DNA of 64,000 nucleotides from NCBI RefSeq assembly GCF_010993745.1, contig NZ_WOTN01000003.1, positions 1,736,001 through 1,800,000 of the forward strand, written 5' to 3'. The notes under the pieces were generated by a model, which saw nothing but the letters and a program-made list of their open reading frames with translations, was not told where the DNA came from and did not search any database. The DNA is from Fodinicola acaciae. GTDB lineage: Bacteria > Actinomycetota > Actinomycetes > Mycobacteriales > HKI-0501. Shown in pieces: positions 29,035 to 38,043 of the stretch (the stretch's first letter is position 1; the number at the start of each line of letters is the position of its first letter). Both the position numbers and the translations under genes were made by a program.

Positions 29035-30945
29035 TTAGCGGAAGTCGCCGCGGCGCAGAGGCTCGGAAAACGCGCGCTTCTGCGGTGCGGTGACCACCTG
29101 CGGAGCCGTACGCACCGACGGCAGCGAGCCGATGCTCGGCAGCAGCAGATAGCTGCCCAGCAGCGACACCTGGATGGTCGCTCCGGTGCTGGTCGGCGAC
29201 GTGCTCTCGGTGTCGCTGCCGGCGACCACCAGGCCGAGCACGTGACCGGCTTTGACGACCGTGTCGTACGCGTCCATCGGCACCGGCACGTCATACCAGC
29301 GATCAGGCTGGAGCGGCGTCACCAGCCGCAGGCTCTGGTAATGCGCCGCGTCCCGCCAGCCGCGCGTCAACACCATCGTGTCGCTGTCCACGTAGTCGAC
29401 GGCGGTGTCCAGATAGCACGCGTTGTCGGTCGCGGTGGCCGGTCCCCAGCACGACTCTGTCGTCAGGTTGTGTACGCCCGACCCCGACGACAGGTAGTCG
29501 ACGCGATGCTGCTGGCCGTAGTCCACCAGCCGTACGGTCAGCTCGTTGGTCGGCTTGCTGACCTTGACCCGCAGCGTCACCTGCGGAATGCCGGAGATCC
29601 GCAGGTCGCGGGTCAGCCGGCCGGACAGGAACACCGCGCGCGAGCCGGTCGGCTGGTTGGGGTTGGCGACCGCGGTCGCCTCGGTCAGGTTGGGGTCGTC
29701 GACGACCGTACGCGTGGCCAGCGACGGCACACTGCCGAGCGTGCCGGTCCTGCCGTCGCCGTTGCCGAAGAAGACCGGCTTGCCGACCGCGCCGAGCGCC
29801 GGCCAGGTCCGCGCGGTGGTCCACTGGCCGGACGGCAGCTCGATCGAGGCCTGCGGCTGCGACATGATGCCGTTGGGCAGCTTCTGCAGCCAGAAGTCGA
29901 ACCACTTGTGCAGCGTGTCGACCCAGTCGGCGCGGCGGATGTCGAACGGGTCGACGTGGCCCTGCTGCGACAGCCAGATCTTGCGCGGCACGCCACGCGC
30001 GGCCAGCTCGTCCCACCAGCGGCCGAACTGCGAGGTGGTCACGTTGAGGTCGTTGATGCCGTGTACGACGAAGACGCTCGCGTGCACCTTGCTCGCGCTC
30101 GCCCGATAGTCGCGGGCCTGCCAGTAGGCGTTGTAGCTGCCCGTACTGTCGTCGCTGGCCGCCTGCGCGTCGGCGATCGGCTTGGCGCAGGTCGAGCCGC
30201 GGCCGTTGACCAGGCTGGCGAGGTAGGTGACGTAGTCCGGCGAGCGCAGCACACCGCCGAAGCGCTGGTAGTCGTACCAGCTGGAGATCGCCGAGATCGG
30301 CACGATCGTCTCGAGCCCTTGTACGCCGGTCGCGGCCACACCGTTGGCGATCGTGCCGTCCCACGACTTGCCGATCATGCCGACCCGGCCGGTGGTCCAG
30401 CTCGCGGTGACCGCGCTGCCGTCCGCCGCGAAGCCGCGCGCGCGTCCGTTGAGCCAGTCGACGACCGCCTTCGCGCCGAGGATCTCGGCCGGGCCACCGA
30501 CGTCCGGACAGCCCTGCGACTTGTTGGAGCCGGTCAGGTCGACGGCCGCGAACGCGTAGCCGCGCGGCACGAAGTAGTTGTCGTAGTAGAGCGGCATCGC
30601 GTCGACCGTGCCGTTGGCGGCGTAGCCCTTGAGCTCGCTCTCGTTGCCGCGGCCGCAGCAGGCGTAATACGGCGAGGCCTCCAGGATCACCGGCACCTTC
30701 AGGCCGGCGCTGGCCGCCTCACTCGGCCGTACGATGTCGACTCGTACCCGGTCGAGCTTGCCGTCCCGGTCGCTGTCCAGCGGGATCTCGACCCACACCG
30801 CCTCGCGGATGGCCTTCTGGTAGGAGTACACCGGCTGGGTCTCGGTGCCGTGCACGTACGGCGGTGGCGCCGCGGACGCGGCCGGGCTGATCATCAACAA
30901 GCTGGCCAACACGGCCATCGTCAGGACGAGAAATCGGCGCGGCAC
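29035..30945 (-). CDS. Secreted Xaa-Pro dipeptidyl-peptidase-like protein (S15), copy 2
   Basis: The 636-residue precursor starts with a signal peptide (LTMAVLASLLMISPAASA) and then follows copy 1 almost residue for residue: GKSWDGT, HGINDLN and QQGHVDPF for the triad. Differences cluster in the C-terminal part and in the substrate-facing loops. The GTG at 30945 is preferred over 30951 because AGAAGG then lies 7 bases away. With only 48 bases to copy 1, both are probably co-transcribed. Confidence 0.9.
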   Translation of the reverse strand: MPRRFLVLTMAVLASLLMISPAASAAPPPYVHGTETQPVYSYQKAIREAVWVEIPLDSDRDGKLDRVRVDIVRPSEAASAGLKVPVILEASPYYACCGRGNESELKGYAANGTVDAMPLYYDNYFVPRGYAFAAVDLTGSNKSQGCPDVGGPAEILGAKAVVDWLNGRARGFAADGSAVTASWTTGRVGMIGKSWDGTIANGVAATGVQGLETIVPISAISSWYDYQRFGGVLRSPDYVTYLASLVNGRGSTCAKPIADAQAASDDSTGSYNAYWQARDYRASASKVHASVFVVHGINDLNVTTSQFGRWWDELAARGVPRKIWLSQQGHVDPFDIRRADWVDTLHKWFDFWLQKLPNGIMSQPQASIELPSGQWTTARTWPALGAVGKPVFFGNGDGRTGTLGSVPSLATRTVVDDPNLTEATAVANPNQPTGSRAVFLSGRLTRDLRISGIPQVTLRVKVSKPTNELTVRLVDYGQQHRVDYLSSGSGVHNLTTESCWGPATATDNACYLDTAVDYVDSDTMVLTRGWRDAAHYQSLRLVTPLQPDRWYDVPVPMDAYDTVVKAGHVLGLVVAGSDTESTSPTSTGATIQVSLLGSYLLLPSIGSLPSVRTAPQVVTAPQKRAFSEPLRRGDFR

Positions 30946-31038
30946 GGCCACCCCTTCTTGGCGGACCCCTCTTGGCGGACGCAGTTGCCAAACAGGCAGG
31001 AGCCTACAAGTCGGGACGACGTTTTCGGGGAGGTTTTC

Positions 31039-31362
31039 CTAAAGCTCGATGCCGAGGCGGCGCGCGGACCGGGCGCGTTGTCGCGCGGCACGCAACCGGC
31101 GCAGGCGTTTCACCAGCATCGGGTCGTACGCGAGCGCTTCCTGACGGTCGATCAGCGCGTTCAGCACCTGGTAATAGCGCGTGCCGGACATGTTGAACAG
31201 GTCGCGGATGGCCTGCTCCTTGGCGCCGGCGTACTGCCACCACTTGCGCTCGAACGCGAGCACCTCGCGCTCGCGCCGGGTCAGGCCGGAGGCATCCTCG
31301 GCAGCCGGATCGACGGCATCGGCATCGGGCTCGTCAGGCAGCCTGTTGACCGCGGCGTCCAT
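31039..31362 (-). CDS. DUF3263 family protein
   Basis: The 107-residue protein has the DUF3263 signature LTRREREVLAFERKWW...GAKEQAIRDLFNMSGTRYYQ, an HTH-like conserved actinobacterial domain, then a basic tail. A DNA-binding role is likely but unproven. ATG 31362 is set by GACGAGGAG upstream; the frame extends further but without a start signal. Confidence 0.85.
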   Translation of the reverse strand: MDAAVNRLPDEPDADAVDPAAEDASGLTRREREVLAFERKWWQYAGAKEQAIRDLFNMSGTRYYQVLNALIDRQEALAYDPMLVKRLRRLRAARQRARSARRLGIEL

Positions 31363-31709
31363 CTCGCTCCTCGTCCTCGTCGACGTCGTGTGCGGCGGGT
31401 CTTCGTAGCTGTCGTAGTGCCTTTCCCGCAGACCCACACCGACCGGTGCGGCCGAGAGGGGCAGCGGCAAATCACACTGTTGTGATTCCGAGTCCCATTC
31501 AACCACGGCTCACCGGCCGAAGCCGTGCAGCACACTCTGGAGTTCGACCGAAGCAGCGCATCACACGGTTCACCTTACTTCCCGGCCGGACCAAATATTC
31601 CGTACCGGATGTGACGACTCCGGCGAAAAACGCGCGACGCATGAAAACATTTGCCACTGCTGACGACACAATTCACATCGATAACAGCAGCCCCACAAAC
31701 GTACGGCCG
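31363..31709. other. Intergenic region with a palindrome
   Basis: A 347-base gap of lower GC between two minus-strand genes, so it holds the DUF3263 promoter. The palindrome AATCACA-CTGT-TGTGATT (31470-31487) is perfect and looks like a regulator site about 110 bases upstream of the DUF3263 start. No gene is seen. Confidence 0.45.
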
Positions 31710-32171
31710 TCAGCCACCGCTGGCGATGTACGCCTCCAGATGCGAGCGGTGCTCCTCCAGCTCGCTGATCCGGCTCTTCACGATGTCGCCGATGCTGACG
31801 ATGCCGACCAGCTGACCGTCCTCGACCACCGGCACGTGCCGGATCCGCCGGTTGGTCATCACCCGCATGATGTCGTCGACCGCGTCGTCCGGCCGGCAGG
31901 TCGTGACGGTCGTCGACATGATGTCGCCGACCGGGCGGTCGAGCAGGCCGACGCCGTTGTCGTTGAGCCGGCGTACGACGTCACGCTCCGACGCCATGCC
32001 GACGACCGGATGGCTGCCGGAGCTGATGTCCACGCTCGCGTCGCTGGCGACCACCGGCAGCGCGCCGACGTTGTGCGCGGCGAGCAGTGTGAGCAGCTGT
32101 GCGATCGGTGCCTGTGGCGTGATGGTGGCGACCTCGGTGCCCTTGCCACGGAGGATGTCGTTGATTCGCAT
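31710..32171 (-). CDS. CBS-domain protein
   Basis: The 153-residue protein is a pair of CBS domains (PIAQLLTLLAAHNVGALPVV and DDIMRVMTNRRIRHVPVVEDG), which bind adenine nucleotides. It resembles small stand-alone two-CBS proteins such as mycobacterial Hrp1, but no hypoxia box was identified. ATG 32171 is chosen because the CBS repeat begins at once and GGGAAG lies upstream. It is divergent from the L,D-transpeptidase gene with a 210-base shared region. Confidence 0.85.
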   Translation of the reverse strand: MRINDILRGKGTEVATITPQAPIAQLLTLLAAHNVGALPVVASDASVDISSGSHPVVGMASERDVVRRLNDNGVGLLDRPVGDIMSTTVTTCRPDDAVDDIMRVMTNRRIRHVPVVEDGQLVGIVSIGDIVKSRISELEEHRSHLEAYIASGG

Positions 32172-32381
32172 GAGGCATCTTCCCTTCGTCATGACCGGCA
32201 TGACTCGTTGTTCACACGGCGCCGCTGCCGTCGGTGACGACCAAGTCCATCCACGATAGTGACGTAAAGCACGACAGCAAAGCCCCCCGTTCAGTGACAA
32301 TCCGGACGTTTTCTGTCACATGTGTGTGATGGAGCGGCGCGAGCGGGTCGATGTTGTCGGCCGGGGCTGCACAATGGAGGC

Positions 32382-33575
32382 GTGAGGTTTTCACGAACAG
32401 CGTCGTTCGGCGCCATCAGTCTGACCCTCGTGGTCGCTCTGGCCGCCTGCTCCAGTGGCGGCCAGGGTGGCGGAAAGAGCAACGGAGCGCAGCCGCCGGC
32501 CGCGGCCAGCTTCGCCATGACCCCGAAGAGCGGCGCGACCGAGGTGGCACCGGCCGAGCCGGTGACCGTCACGGTCAGCAACGGCACGCTGTCCGCCGTC
32601 ACCGTCAAGTCGGCCAAGGGCGACACCGTCGACGGCACGCTCAGCGGCAACAAGTGGACCAGCAAGGGCAAGCTCGCCTTCGGCTCCACGTACACGGTGC
32701 AGGCCACCGAGGCCGGCAAGCCGGCCGCCACGGTCGGCACCTTCACCACCGCGGCGACCCCGTCCGGGTCCAACTCGGTGCGCGTGACCAGCTTCAACGG
32801 CGACGGCGCCGCGTACGGCGTCGGCATGCCGATCGTGCTGAAGCTGCCAAACGGCGGCCTCACCGACAAGGCGCAGCGCGCCGCGCTGGAGAAGGCGCTG
32901 AAGGTCACCACCACCCCGCCGAGCACCGGCGCGTGGGGCTGGATCAGCAGCTCCGAGCTGCACTTCCGGCCGCAGAACTACTGGGCCGGCGGCACCAAGA
33001 TCCACCTCGCCGTGGACACCGCCGGTGTCAGCCTCGGCGGTGGCAAGTGGGGCCGTACGGACATCACCGTCGACTTCAAGATCGGCCGTGACCAGCGGCT
33101 GACCGCCGACGCGAGCACGCACCGGCTGGTCATGACGCAGGACGGCAAGACGGTGAAAAACCTGCCGGTCAGCCTCGGCTCACCGAAGCATCCGTCCTCC
33201 GAAGGCACCCTGCTGATCATCGAGAAGCGGCCGACCGCGGTCTTCGACTCCGGCACGTACGGAGTGCCGGCATCCTCGCCTGGCGGCTACAAGACCAACG
33301 TCAACGACGTGGAGCGGCTGACCTGGGGTGGCGAGTTCATCCACTCGGCGCCGTGGTCGGTCGGCCAGCAGGGCAACACCAACGTGTCGCACGGCTGCAT
33401 CAACGTGGCGCCGACGCCGGCCGACTGGCTCTATCGCAACCTGCAGGTCGGCGATCCGATCGTCGTACGCAACACCGGGTCGCCGGTGAAGGCCAACGAC
33501 GGCTGGACCGACTGGACCCTGTCGTGGGACAAGTGGCTGGAGAAGTCGGCCGCCGGAGCCGTCTCGACCGGATGA
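32382..33575 (+). CDS. L,D-transpeptidase lipoprotein
   Basis: The 397-residue precursor has a lipobox LAAC near residue 23. Two Ig-like domains follow (residues about 50-240), then the YkuD catalytic domain with HGCINV, where Cys is the nucleophile. It cross-links peptidoglycan 3-3 or anchors proteins, outside the membrane. The layout matches the Ig-Ig-YkuD proteins of actinobacteria such as mycobacterial LdtMt2. GTG 32382 follows GGAGG by one base and begins the signal peptide; the longer frame lacks a signal. A family A palindrome follows the stop. Confidence 0.92.
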   Translation: MRFSRTASFGAISLTLVVALAACSSGGQGGGKSNGAQPPAAASFAMTPKSGATEVAPAEPVTVTVSNGTLSAVTVKSAKGDTVDGTLSGNKWTSKGKLAFGSTYTVQATEAGKPAATVGTFTTAATPSGSNSVRVTSFNGDGAAYGVGMPIVLKLPNGGLTDKAQRAALEKALKVTTTPPSTGAWGWISSSELHFRPQNYWAGGTKIHLAVDTAGVSLGGGKWGRTDITVDFKIGRDQRLTADASTHRLVMTQDGKTVKNLPVSLGSPKHPSSEGTLLIIEKRPTAVFDSGTYGVPASSPGGYKTNVNDVERLTWGGEFIHSAPWSVGQQGNTNVSHGCINVAPTPADWLYRNLQVGDPIVVRNTGSPVKANDGWTDWTLSWDKWLEKSAAGAVSTG

Positions 33576-33576
33576 C

Positions 33577-33625
33577 CGCATGGTCACCATGCGTGCGTTG
33601 GACGCACGCATGGTGGCCATGCGGA
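33577..33625. repeat. Dispersed palindromic repeat, family A, copy 2
   Basis: Arms CCGCATGG...ATGCGTGCG and CGCACGCATGG...CATGCGG, 22 bases each with a single mismatch (a G-U pair in RNA), and the loop TTGGA. It sits between the convergent L,D-transpeptidase and C39-like genes, where it could serve as a bidirectional terminator. Confidence 0.85.
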
Positions 33626-33637
33626 CCCAGCAGACCG

Positions 33638-34891
33638 CTAGCCGCGGATCCAGGGAGACTTGATCAGATAGCCGACGCCGCTGGTGGAGTCGAGCCACCG
33701 GTACTCGAACTGCGACCGCTTGTAGACGTGCCGCACCTCCGTGTTCGTCGGCGACGCCGGGTCGTTGACGATCGCGTCGCCGCTGGCGGTCAGGCCGACC
33801 AGGGTCACCAGGTGGCCGCTGGTGCCGCTGATCGACGAGCCGTCGAGGTGGTCGCGCGGGTCGGGCGAGGTGTTGTCCCAGTGCAGTGACACGATCACCG
33901 GTACGCCGCGGCGCAGCCACTTCTCCGCGTCACGCAGCGAGGTGAACATCCGCACCGAGCCGTCCAGGCCGTACGCGGAGGCGTACGCCGTGTTGAACGG
34001 CCAGTTGCCGGCACCCTGGTAGACCGAATCGTAGGTGTGGATGGCCGACCAGTCGACGATGCCGTCGGCGCGGTTGTTCTTGTCGAAGACCGGGTCCGCC
34101 GGCAGTGAGGCGATGTCCTGCTGGCTCGGCCCCTTCTTCCAGTACGACAACACCATCGACGTCGAGGTCGGGCTGCACCACGCCTCGCCGCCGCCGTCGA
34201 AGCTCGGATATTCGCCGTGGTGCGTCTCCTGCGAGTACGACGGCACCTTCAGCTCGACCGCGCGCTTCTGGATCGGCGTGCTGGTGACGGTCGGCGTGGC
34301 GGCCGGCGGCAGTGCGGCGACGGCGCCGACCTGACGCAGCACCGGTCGCGCCGACTTGGTGCCGTGCAGGGTGACCTTCAACCGGTACGACGTCGGGTTG
34401 CCGCCGGCCGGCGCGCTGCGGGTGAAGAAGGTGTCTGTGCTGATCAGGCCGACCGCGTCCTTCTGCCCGTCTGTCGAGTGCCTGGTGATCGCCGAGGTGT
34501 CGAAGGCCCAGTCGCCCATCACGTACCACTGGCTGTCGGTGGTGGACGTACGCGCCTGCATGCCGATCTCGGCCCAGCTGCCGGCCGGCGTGTCGATCTG
34601 CCAGGAGGCGACCAGCTCGTTGAAGCCGCCCTTCGGCGAATACCACGGAGAGGTCCAGCTGCCGGCGTCCTGGCCGGGCGTCAGCGTGACCGCGCCGTCG
34701 CCGGACAGCGCCGGGCGTACGTGCTCGCCGGTGCCGCGGAAGAAGTCGGCGTAGGTGGTCCAGGCGTGGAAGTCGTCGGGGAACCCCGTGTCGGCCGCCG
34801 CCGCCGGCGCGAGCGGCGTCAGCGCCAGAGCGGCCGACGTGCCGGCGACGACGGCGGCCGCGAGGACACATCGGAGGGAATTTTTGTGCAC
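33638..34891 (-). CDS. Secreted peptidase C39-like protein
   Basis: The 417-residue precursor has a signal peptide ending in LAPAAAA. Residues about 30-190 form a beta-rich domain (SWTSPWYSPKGGFNELVASW). The C-terminal half has the papain-like C39 layout with Cys in GGGEAWCSPTSTSM and His in SGTSGHLVTLVG, followed by VNDPASP. The ligand or substrate is unknown; members are annotated as C39 family peptidases in many actinomycetes. GTG 34891 follows AGGAGG by 6 bases; the frame continues upstream but the signal peptide starts here. Confidence 0.82.
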   Translation of the reverse strand: MHKNSLRCVLAAAVVAGTSAALALTPLAPAAAADTGFPDDFHAWTTYADFFRGTGEHVRPALSGDGAVTLTPGQDAGSWTSPWYSPKGGFNELVASWQIDTPAGSWAEIGMQARTSTTDSQWYVMGDWAFDTSAITRHSTDGQKDAVGLISTDTFFTRSAPAGGNPTSYRLKVTLHGTKSARPVLRQVGAVAALPPAATPTVTSTPIQKRAVELKVPSYSQETHHGEYPSFDGGGEAWCSPTSTSMVLSYWKKGPSQQDIASLPADPVFDKNNRADGIVDWSAIHTYDSVYQGAGNWPFNTAYASAYGLDGSVRMFTSLRDAEKWLRRGVPVIVSLHWDNTSPDPRDHLDGSSISGTSGHLVTLVGLTASGDAIVNDPASPTNTEVRHVYKRSQFEYRWLDSTSGVGYLIKSPWIRG

Positions 34892-35013
34892 CACGAGCCT
34901 CCTGAAGGTGAACACTTTGCAGCAGTACACGAGCCCGCGGGCCGGCGTGTCAAGCGGTTGCGTGACCTTTGCGGGCCATGAAAATTGATTGCGACGCATT
35001 AGGCTGGCAAGCC

Positions 35014-36015
35014 GTGGACATTATGGTGGTCGGCGCCGGGATTGTCGGACTCACCACGGCGGTCCGGCTGCTGGAGGCCGGCCATCGCGTACGCGTCCTC
35101 GCCGCCGATCCGCCGGAGCGCTCGACCTCCAACCTGGCCGCCGCGATCTGGTATCCGACCGGTTTCGGGCCACGGGCCGGCGTGCTCGACTGGGCCGCGA
35201 CGGCGTTCGCCACCTATCGCGAGATGGCCGCCGCCGGCGTGCCAGGTGTCGTCATGCGCGACAGCCGCCAACTGCTGCGCGCGCGGCCAGACGGCCAGCC
35301 GTGGTGGGCCGCCGCGGTCGGCGGCGTCGAGGTGCTCACCGGCGGCCAGCCGCCATACGCTGGCGCGTATCGCTTTTCGGTGCCATTGGTGGAAATGCCG
35401 GTGCATCTGCGGTGGCTGGTCGGCTGGTTCCACCGACTCGGCGGCACGATCGAGCGCCGCCGGCTGGCGTCGCTGGACGAGCTCGACGGCCTCGCCTCCG
35501 TCATCGTGAACTGCACCGGCCTTGGTGCCCGAGAGCTGTGCGCGGACGACTCCGTCCACCCGGTGCGCGGCCAGGTCGTACGCGTGGCGAATCCAGGCCT
35601 GACCGAGTCGGTCCGCGACGAGCAGCATCCAGCCGGCCGCGCGTACGTCCATCCGCGCAGCGACGACTGCATCCTGGGCGGCACGGCCGACGCGGACGCG
35701 TGGGACACCGCGCCGGATCCCGCGGTGACCGCGGCGATCGTCAAGCGCTGCACCGAAATCGTGCCGCGGCTGGCCGGTTGCGCGATCCTCGGCGTACACG
35801 TCGGACTGCGGCCGGCGCGTCCGTCCGTACGCCTGGAGGTCGATCCGCGGCGAGACACCATGCTCATCCACAATTACGGCCACTCCGGCGCCGGCATCAC
35901 CCTCGGCTGGGGATGCGCGGCGACCGTACGCGCGCTGGTCGACCCCACGGACGACGGCGCAGGACCAGGACGGCCAGCAGCAGGAGCGCCAGCAGAGCAC
36001 CGCCGCCGTCAATGA
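35014..36015 (+). CDS. D-amino-acid oxidase-like FAD enzyme (DAO family)
   Basis: The 333-residue protein starts at the dinucleotide-binding motif VVGAGIVGLTTAVRL and ends with HNYGHSGAGITLGWG, the FAD-binding C-terminal signature of D-amino-acid oxidases. These oxidise D-amino acids to keto acids with release of ammonia and H2O2. GTG 35014 puts the FAD fold at the N-terminus; ATG 34978 is an alternative. No ribosome-binding site is visible. The final ~20 residues are Ala/Gly/Pro-rich and overlap a decayed gene on the other strand, so the original C-terminus may have been altered. Confidence 0.82.
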   Translation: MDIMVVGAGIVGLTTAVRLLEAGHRVRVLAADPPERSTSNLAAAIWYPTGFGPRAGVLDWAATAFATYREMAAAGVPGVVMRDSRQLLRARPDGQPWWAAAVGGVEVLTGGQPPYAGAYRFSVPLVEMPVHLRWLVGWFHRLGGTIERRRLASLDELDGLASVIVNCTGLGARELCADDSVHPVRGQVVRVANPGLTESVRDEQHPAGRAYVHPRSDDCILGGTADADAWDTAPDPAVTAAIVKRCTEIVPRLAGCAILGVHVGLRPARPSVRLEVDPRRDTMLIHNYGHSGAGITLGWGCAATVRALVDPTDDGAGPGRPAAGAPAEHRRRQ

Positions 36016-36155
36016 CCGCTGCCGGCAGCACACCGGCCGGTCCGTAGCGCTCGATGACCACCGTCCACATGACCAGCGGGATGCGGATCCAGCCCGGGCG
36101 CAACCAGAACGCCAGGATCCCAGCGCGTTGCCGACCACGTACGCGGCACCACCCA
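35897..36155 (-). pseudogene. Truncated, frameshifted small membrane protein remnant
   Basis: Two hydrophobic frames join across a single frame change near 36115: GGAAYVVGNALG continues as ILAFWLRPGWIRIPLVMWTVV and then a second membrane helix ALLALLLLAVLVLRRR. Upstream of this the sequence runs directly into a family B palindrome, so the 5' part is missing. A 68-codon frame from TTG 36103 could be read as a gene, but the frameshifted extension argues for decay. I do not recognise the family. Confidence 0.4.
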
Positions 36156-36170
36156 ATCGGAATCCGATTG
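36154..36170. repeat. Family B palindrome, single copy
   Basis: CAATCGGAATCCGATTG is a perfect 17-base palindrome about one central base. It sits at the junction between the membrane-protein remnant and the TetR remnant. The same palindrome occurs at 23905, 24096 (imperfect) and 63371. Confidence 0.75.
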
Positions 36171-36191
36171 TGAAGCCGGCGGCCGAGTCGG

Positions 36192-36290
36192 ACACGCCGG
36201 CTGGCCGCGAAACTCGGCGTCCAGTCGCCGACGCTCTACTGCCACGTACGCGGCAAGGACGAGCTGCTCGGATTCACCGAGCCGGCGGCG
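36192..36290 (+). pseudogene. TetR regulator fragment
   Basis: About 30 codons read RLAAKLGVQSPTLYCHVRGK followed by DELLGF, an unmistakable piece of a TetR-type HTH (usual form LAARLGVQAPALYWHVRSK). There is no start, no N-terminal helix and no ligand domain; the reading is cut off on the left by the palindrome and on the right by the MITE-like sequence. It is the remains of a lost regulator gene. Confidence 0.6.
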
Positions 36291-36304
36291 GCCGCCAGCT
36301 CCCG

Positions 36305-36383
36305 GCGCCACGTGGGCGGTGTCGCCGTGCCGTCAGGCGCCGTTTGGACTCGGCTATCGCTCCGCGGAATATGGAGACAGGCC
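36305..36383. mobile_element. MITE-like element, copy 2 (left end missing)
   Basis: GCGCCACGTGGGCGGTGTCGCC, then GTGCCGTCAGGCG, then CTCGGCTATCGC and the terminal ACAGGCC follow the order of 20188-20279 in the complete element. The right end abuts CTAG (36384-36387), as in copy 1. The left terminal repeat is absent. The IS1380 element is inserted at the same CTAG. Confidence 0.6.
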
Positions 36384-36387
36384 CTAG

Positions 36388-38043
36388 CCTCGGGCTTTCA
36401 TCTGTTGGCCGGTGACACGGCCTAGAAATGCACGGAAGTGCCTGTCCAGTGCGGGAAACTTGGGATTGCGACGTCTCAAGGGTCACTGCACTGGAAGGCA
36501 CTCCGTAGGTGAAGGTTAACAGGGTTGGCGGGTTGGTTCTGGATCCGGCTCGCGAGTCGTTGGTGTCCTCTGCTGGCGGACTGTTGTTACGGCAGACGAT
36601 CCGGTTGTCAGGTGTGCGGCGAGCGTTGTCGGTAGCCCTTGATCCGTGGCGTGGTCGCCGGGTCCGCCACGGTCCGGGGAAGATCGTTTGCGACCTGGCG
36701 ACCGCGGTTGCGCTCGGCGGTGACTGTTTAGCGGATGTGAGCGTGGTCCGGGCGCAACCTGGACTGTTCGGGCCGGTGGCCAGCGATCCGACGATATCGC
36801 GGCTGGTCAGCACGTTGGCTGGCGATGTTGATGCTGTCCTGCCGGCGATCCGGTCCGCGCGGGCTCAGGCGCGGTGCGCGGTCTGGAAGCGGCGCCGGCC
36901 GTTGGCCGGCCGTGCGGGTAGTCGCGACGGCGGCCAAGTCATCATCGATCTGGACTCGACATTGGTGACCGCGCACTCGGACAAAGAACGTGCCTGCGCT
37001 ACCCACAAACGCGGGTTCGGATTCGCGCCGATGTGCGCGTTCGTCGACCATGGCCAGTACGGGACCGGAGAAAGCCTGGTGCTGCAACTGCGTCCTGGCA
37101 ACGCTTCACCGTGGAACAAGCAGGACCATGTCCAGGCTCTGGATCTGGCGCTGGCCCAGCTGCCCGAAGGCGAGCGCGCGCAGGTGTTGGTCCGTGCCGA
37201 TTCCGGCGCGTGTTCCAAGGCGTTCCTGCATCACATCACCGATCTGGGGTTGGAGTATTCGATCGGATTCCCGGCCCATGAAACGGTCAAAGCCGCGATG
37301 GAGGCTATCCCGCCGCAGGCCTGGAGACCGGCTGTTGACGGTGACGGCCAGCCGCGCGAGGGCGCGCAGGTCGCCGAGCTCACGCGATGGATGCCCGACC
37401 CGACCCCGGCAACCCGACCCGGTCCTCAACAATGGCCAGCCGGGATGCGGGTGATCGCCCGCCGGGAACGACCACACCCCGGCGCGCAACTACGCCTCAC
37501 CGACCAGGACGGGTGGCGCATCACCTGCTTCGCCACCAACACCCACGGCCCCGGCTGGACACTGGACACACTGGAAGTACGCCACCGGCAACGAGCCCGT
37601 TGCGAGGACCGTATCCGCGCGCAGAAAGACACCGGCATGCGCAACCTGCCCTTCCACGGATACGCCCACAACCAGATCTGGCTGGAAATCGCCGCACTAG
37701 CGGCGGACTTGCTGGCCTGGACCCAAACCCTGGCCTGGGACACACACCAACCCGCCAGACGCTGGGAACCCAAACGCCTACGGCTACGCATCCTGGCCGT
37801 CGCCGGCCGCATCATCCACAGCGGCCGACGACGACGCCTACGACTACCCCGCAACTGGCCCTTCAACCACCTCATCGACAACGCCTGGAAATCCCTACAA
37901 CCCAGCTAAAAACGACGAACCAACCCCACAACCAGGACCGGAGAACCGGCGACACAGCGCCGGAAACCAGCCCTGCCACAAACAAACACACAGACCCCAC
38001 AACCAGCCAAACAGTCACTCAACTCCCACGCGAAAGATCGAGG
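36388..38043 (+). mobile_element. IS1380-family insertion sequence
   Basis: The element is about 1656 bases long. Its ends are imperfect inverted repeats: CCTCGGGCTTTCATCTG on the left and, as complement, CCTCGATCTTTCGCGTG on the right. CTAG lies immediately outside both ends (36384-36387 and 38044-38047), consistent with a 4-base target duplication. It carries one intact transposase gene. The right-hand CTAG contains the stop codon of the ferritin gene, so the insertion left that gene whole. Confidence 0.85.
36509..37909 (+). CDS. IS1380-family transposase
   Basis: The 466-residue protein has an RNase-H-like DDE core: first Asp in IIDLDSTLV, second in VLVRADSGAC, and a Glu in RARCEDRIRAQKDTG (the usual A-x-x-E-x-R-I region). 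Length is normal for the family, and the frame is intact, so the element may still be active. It starts with GTG after AGG at 36505; the tail is very basic. Codon use late in the gene has more third-position A than the neighbours, a sign of recent arrival. Confidence 0.9.
   Translation: MKVNRVGGLVLDPARESLVSSAGGLLLRQTIRLSGVRRALSVALDPWRGRRVRHGPGKIVCDLATAVALGGDCLADVSVVRAQPGLFGPVASDPTISRLVSTLAGDVDAVLPAIRSARAQARCAVWKRRRPLAGRAGSRDGGQVIIDLDSTLVTAHSDKERACATHKRGFGFAPMCAFVDHGQYGTGESLVLQLRPGNASPWNKQDHVQALDLALAQLPEGERAQVLVRADSGACSKAFLHHITDLGLEYSIGFPAHETVKAAMEAIPPQAWRPAVDGDGQPREGAQVAELTRWMPDPTPATRPGPQQWPAGMRVIARRERPHPGAQLRLTDQDGWRITCFATNTHGPGWTLDTLEVRHRQRARCEDRIRAQKDTGMRNLPFHGYAHNQIWLEIAALAADLLAWTQTLAWDTHQPARRWEPKRLRLRILAVAGRIIHSGRRRRLRLPRNWPFNHLIDNAWKSLQPS

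Noticed and set aside
28105-31485. An 1126-codon plus-strand open frame
   Set aside because: It lies opposite both S15 peptidase genes and mirrors their duplication; its composition is typical of antisense frames and no domain is recognisable.
32172-32381. GTGACA...TGTCAC repeats between the CBS and L,D-transpeptidase genes
   Set aside because: The half-sites are short with a loose 14-base gap; too weak to call an operator.
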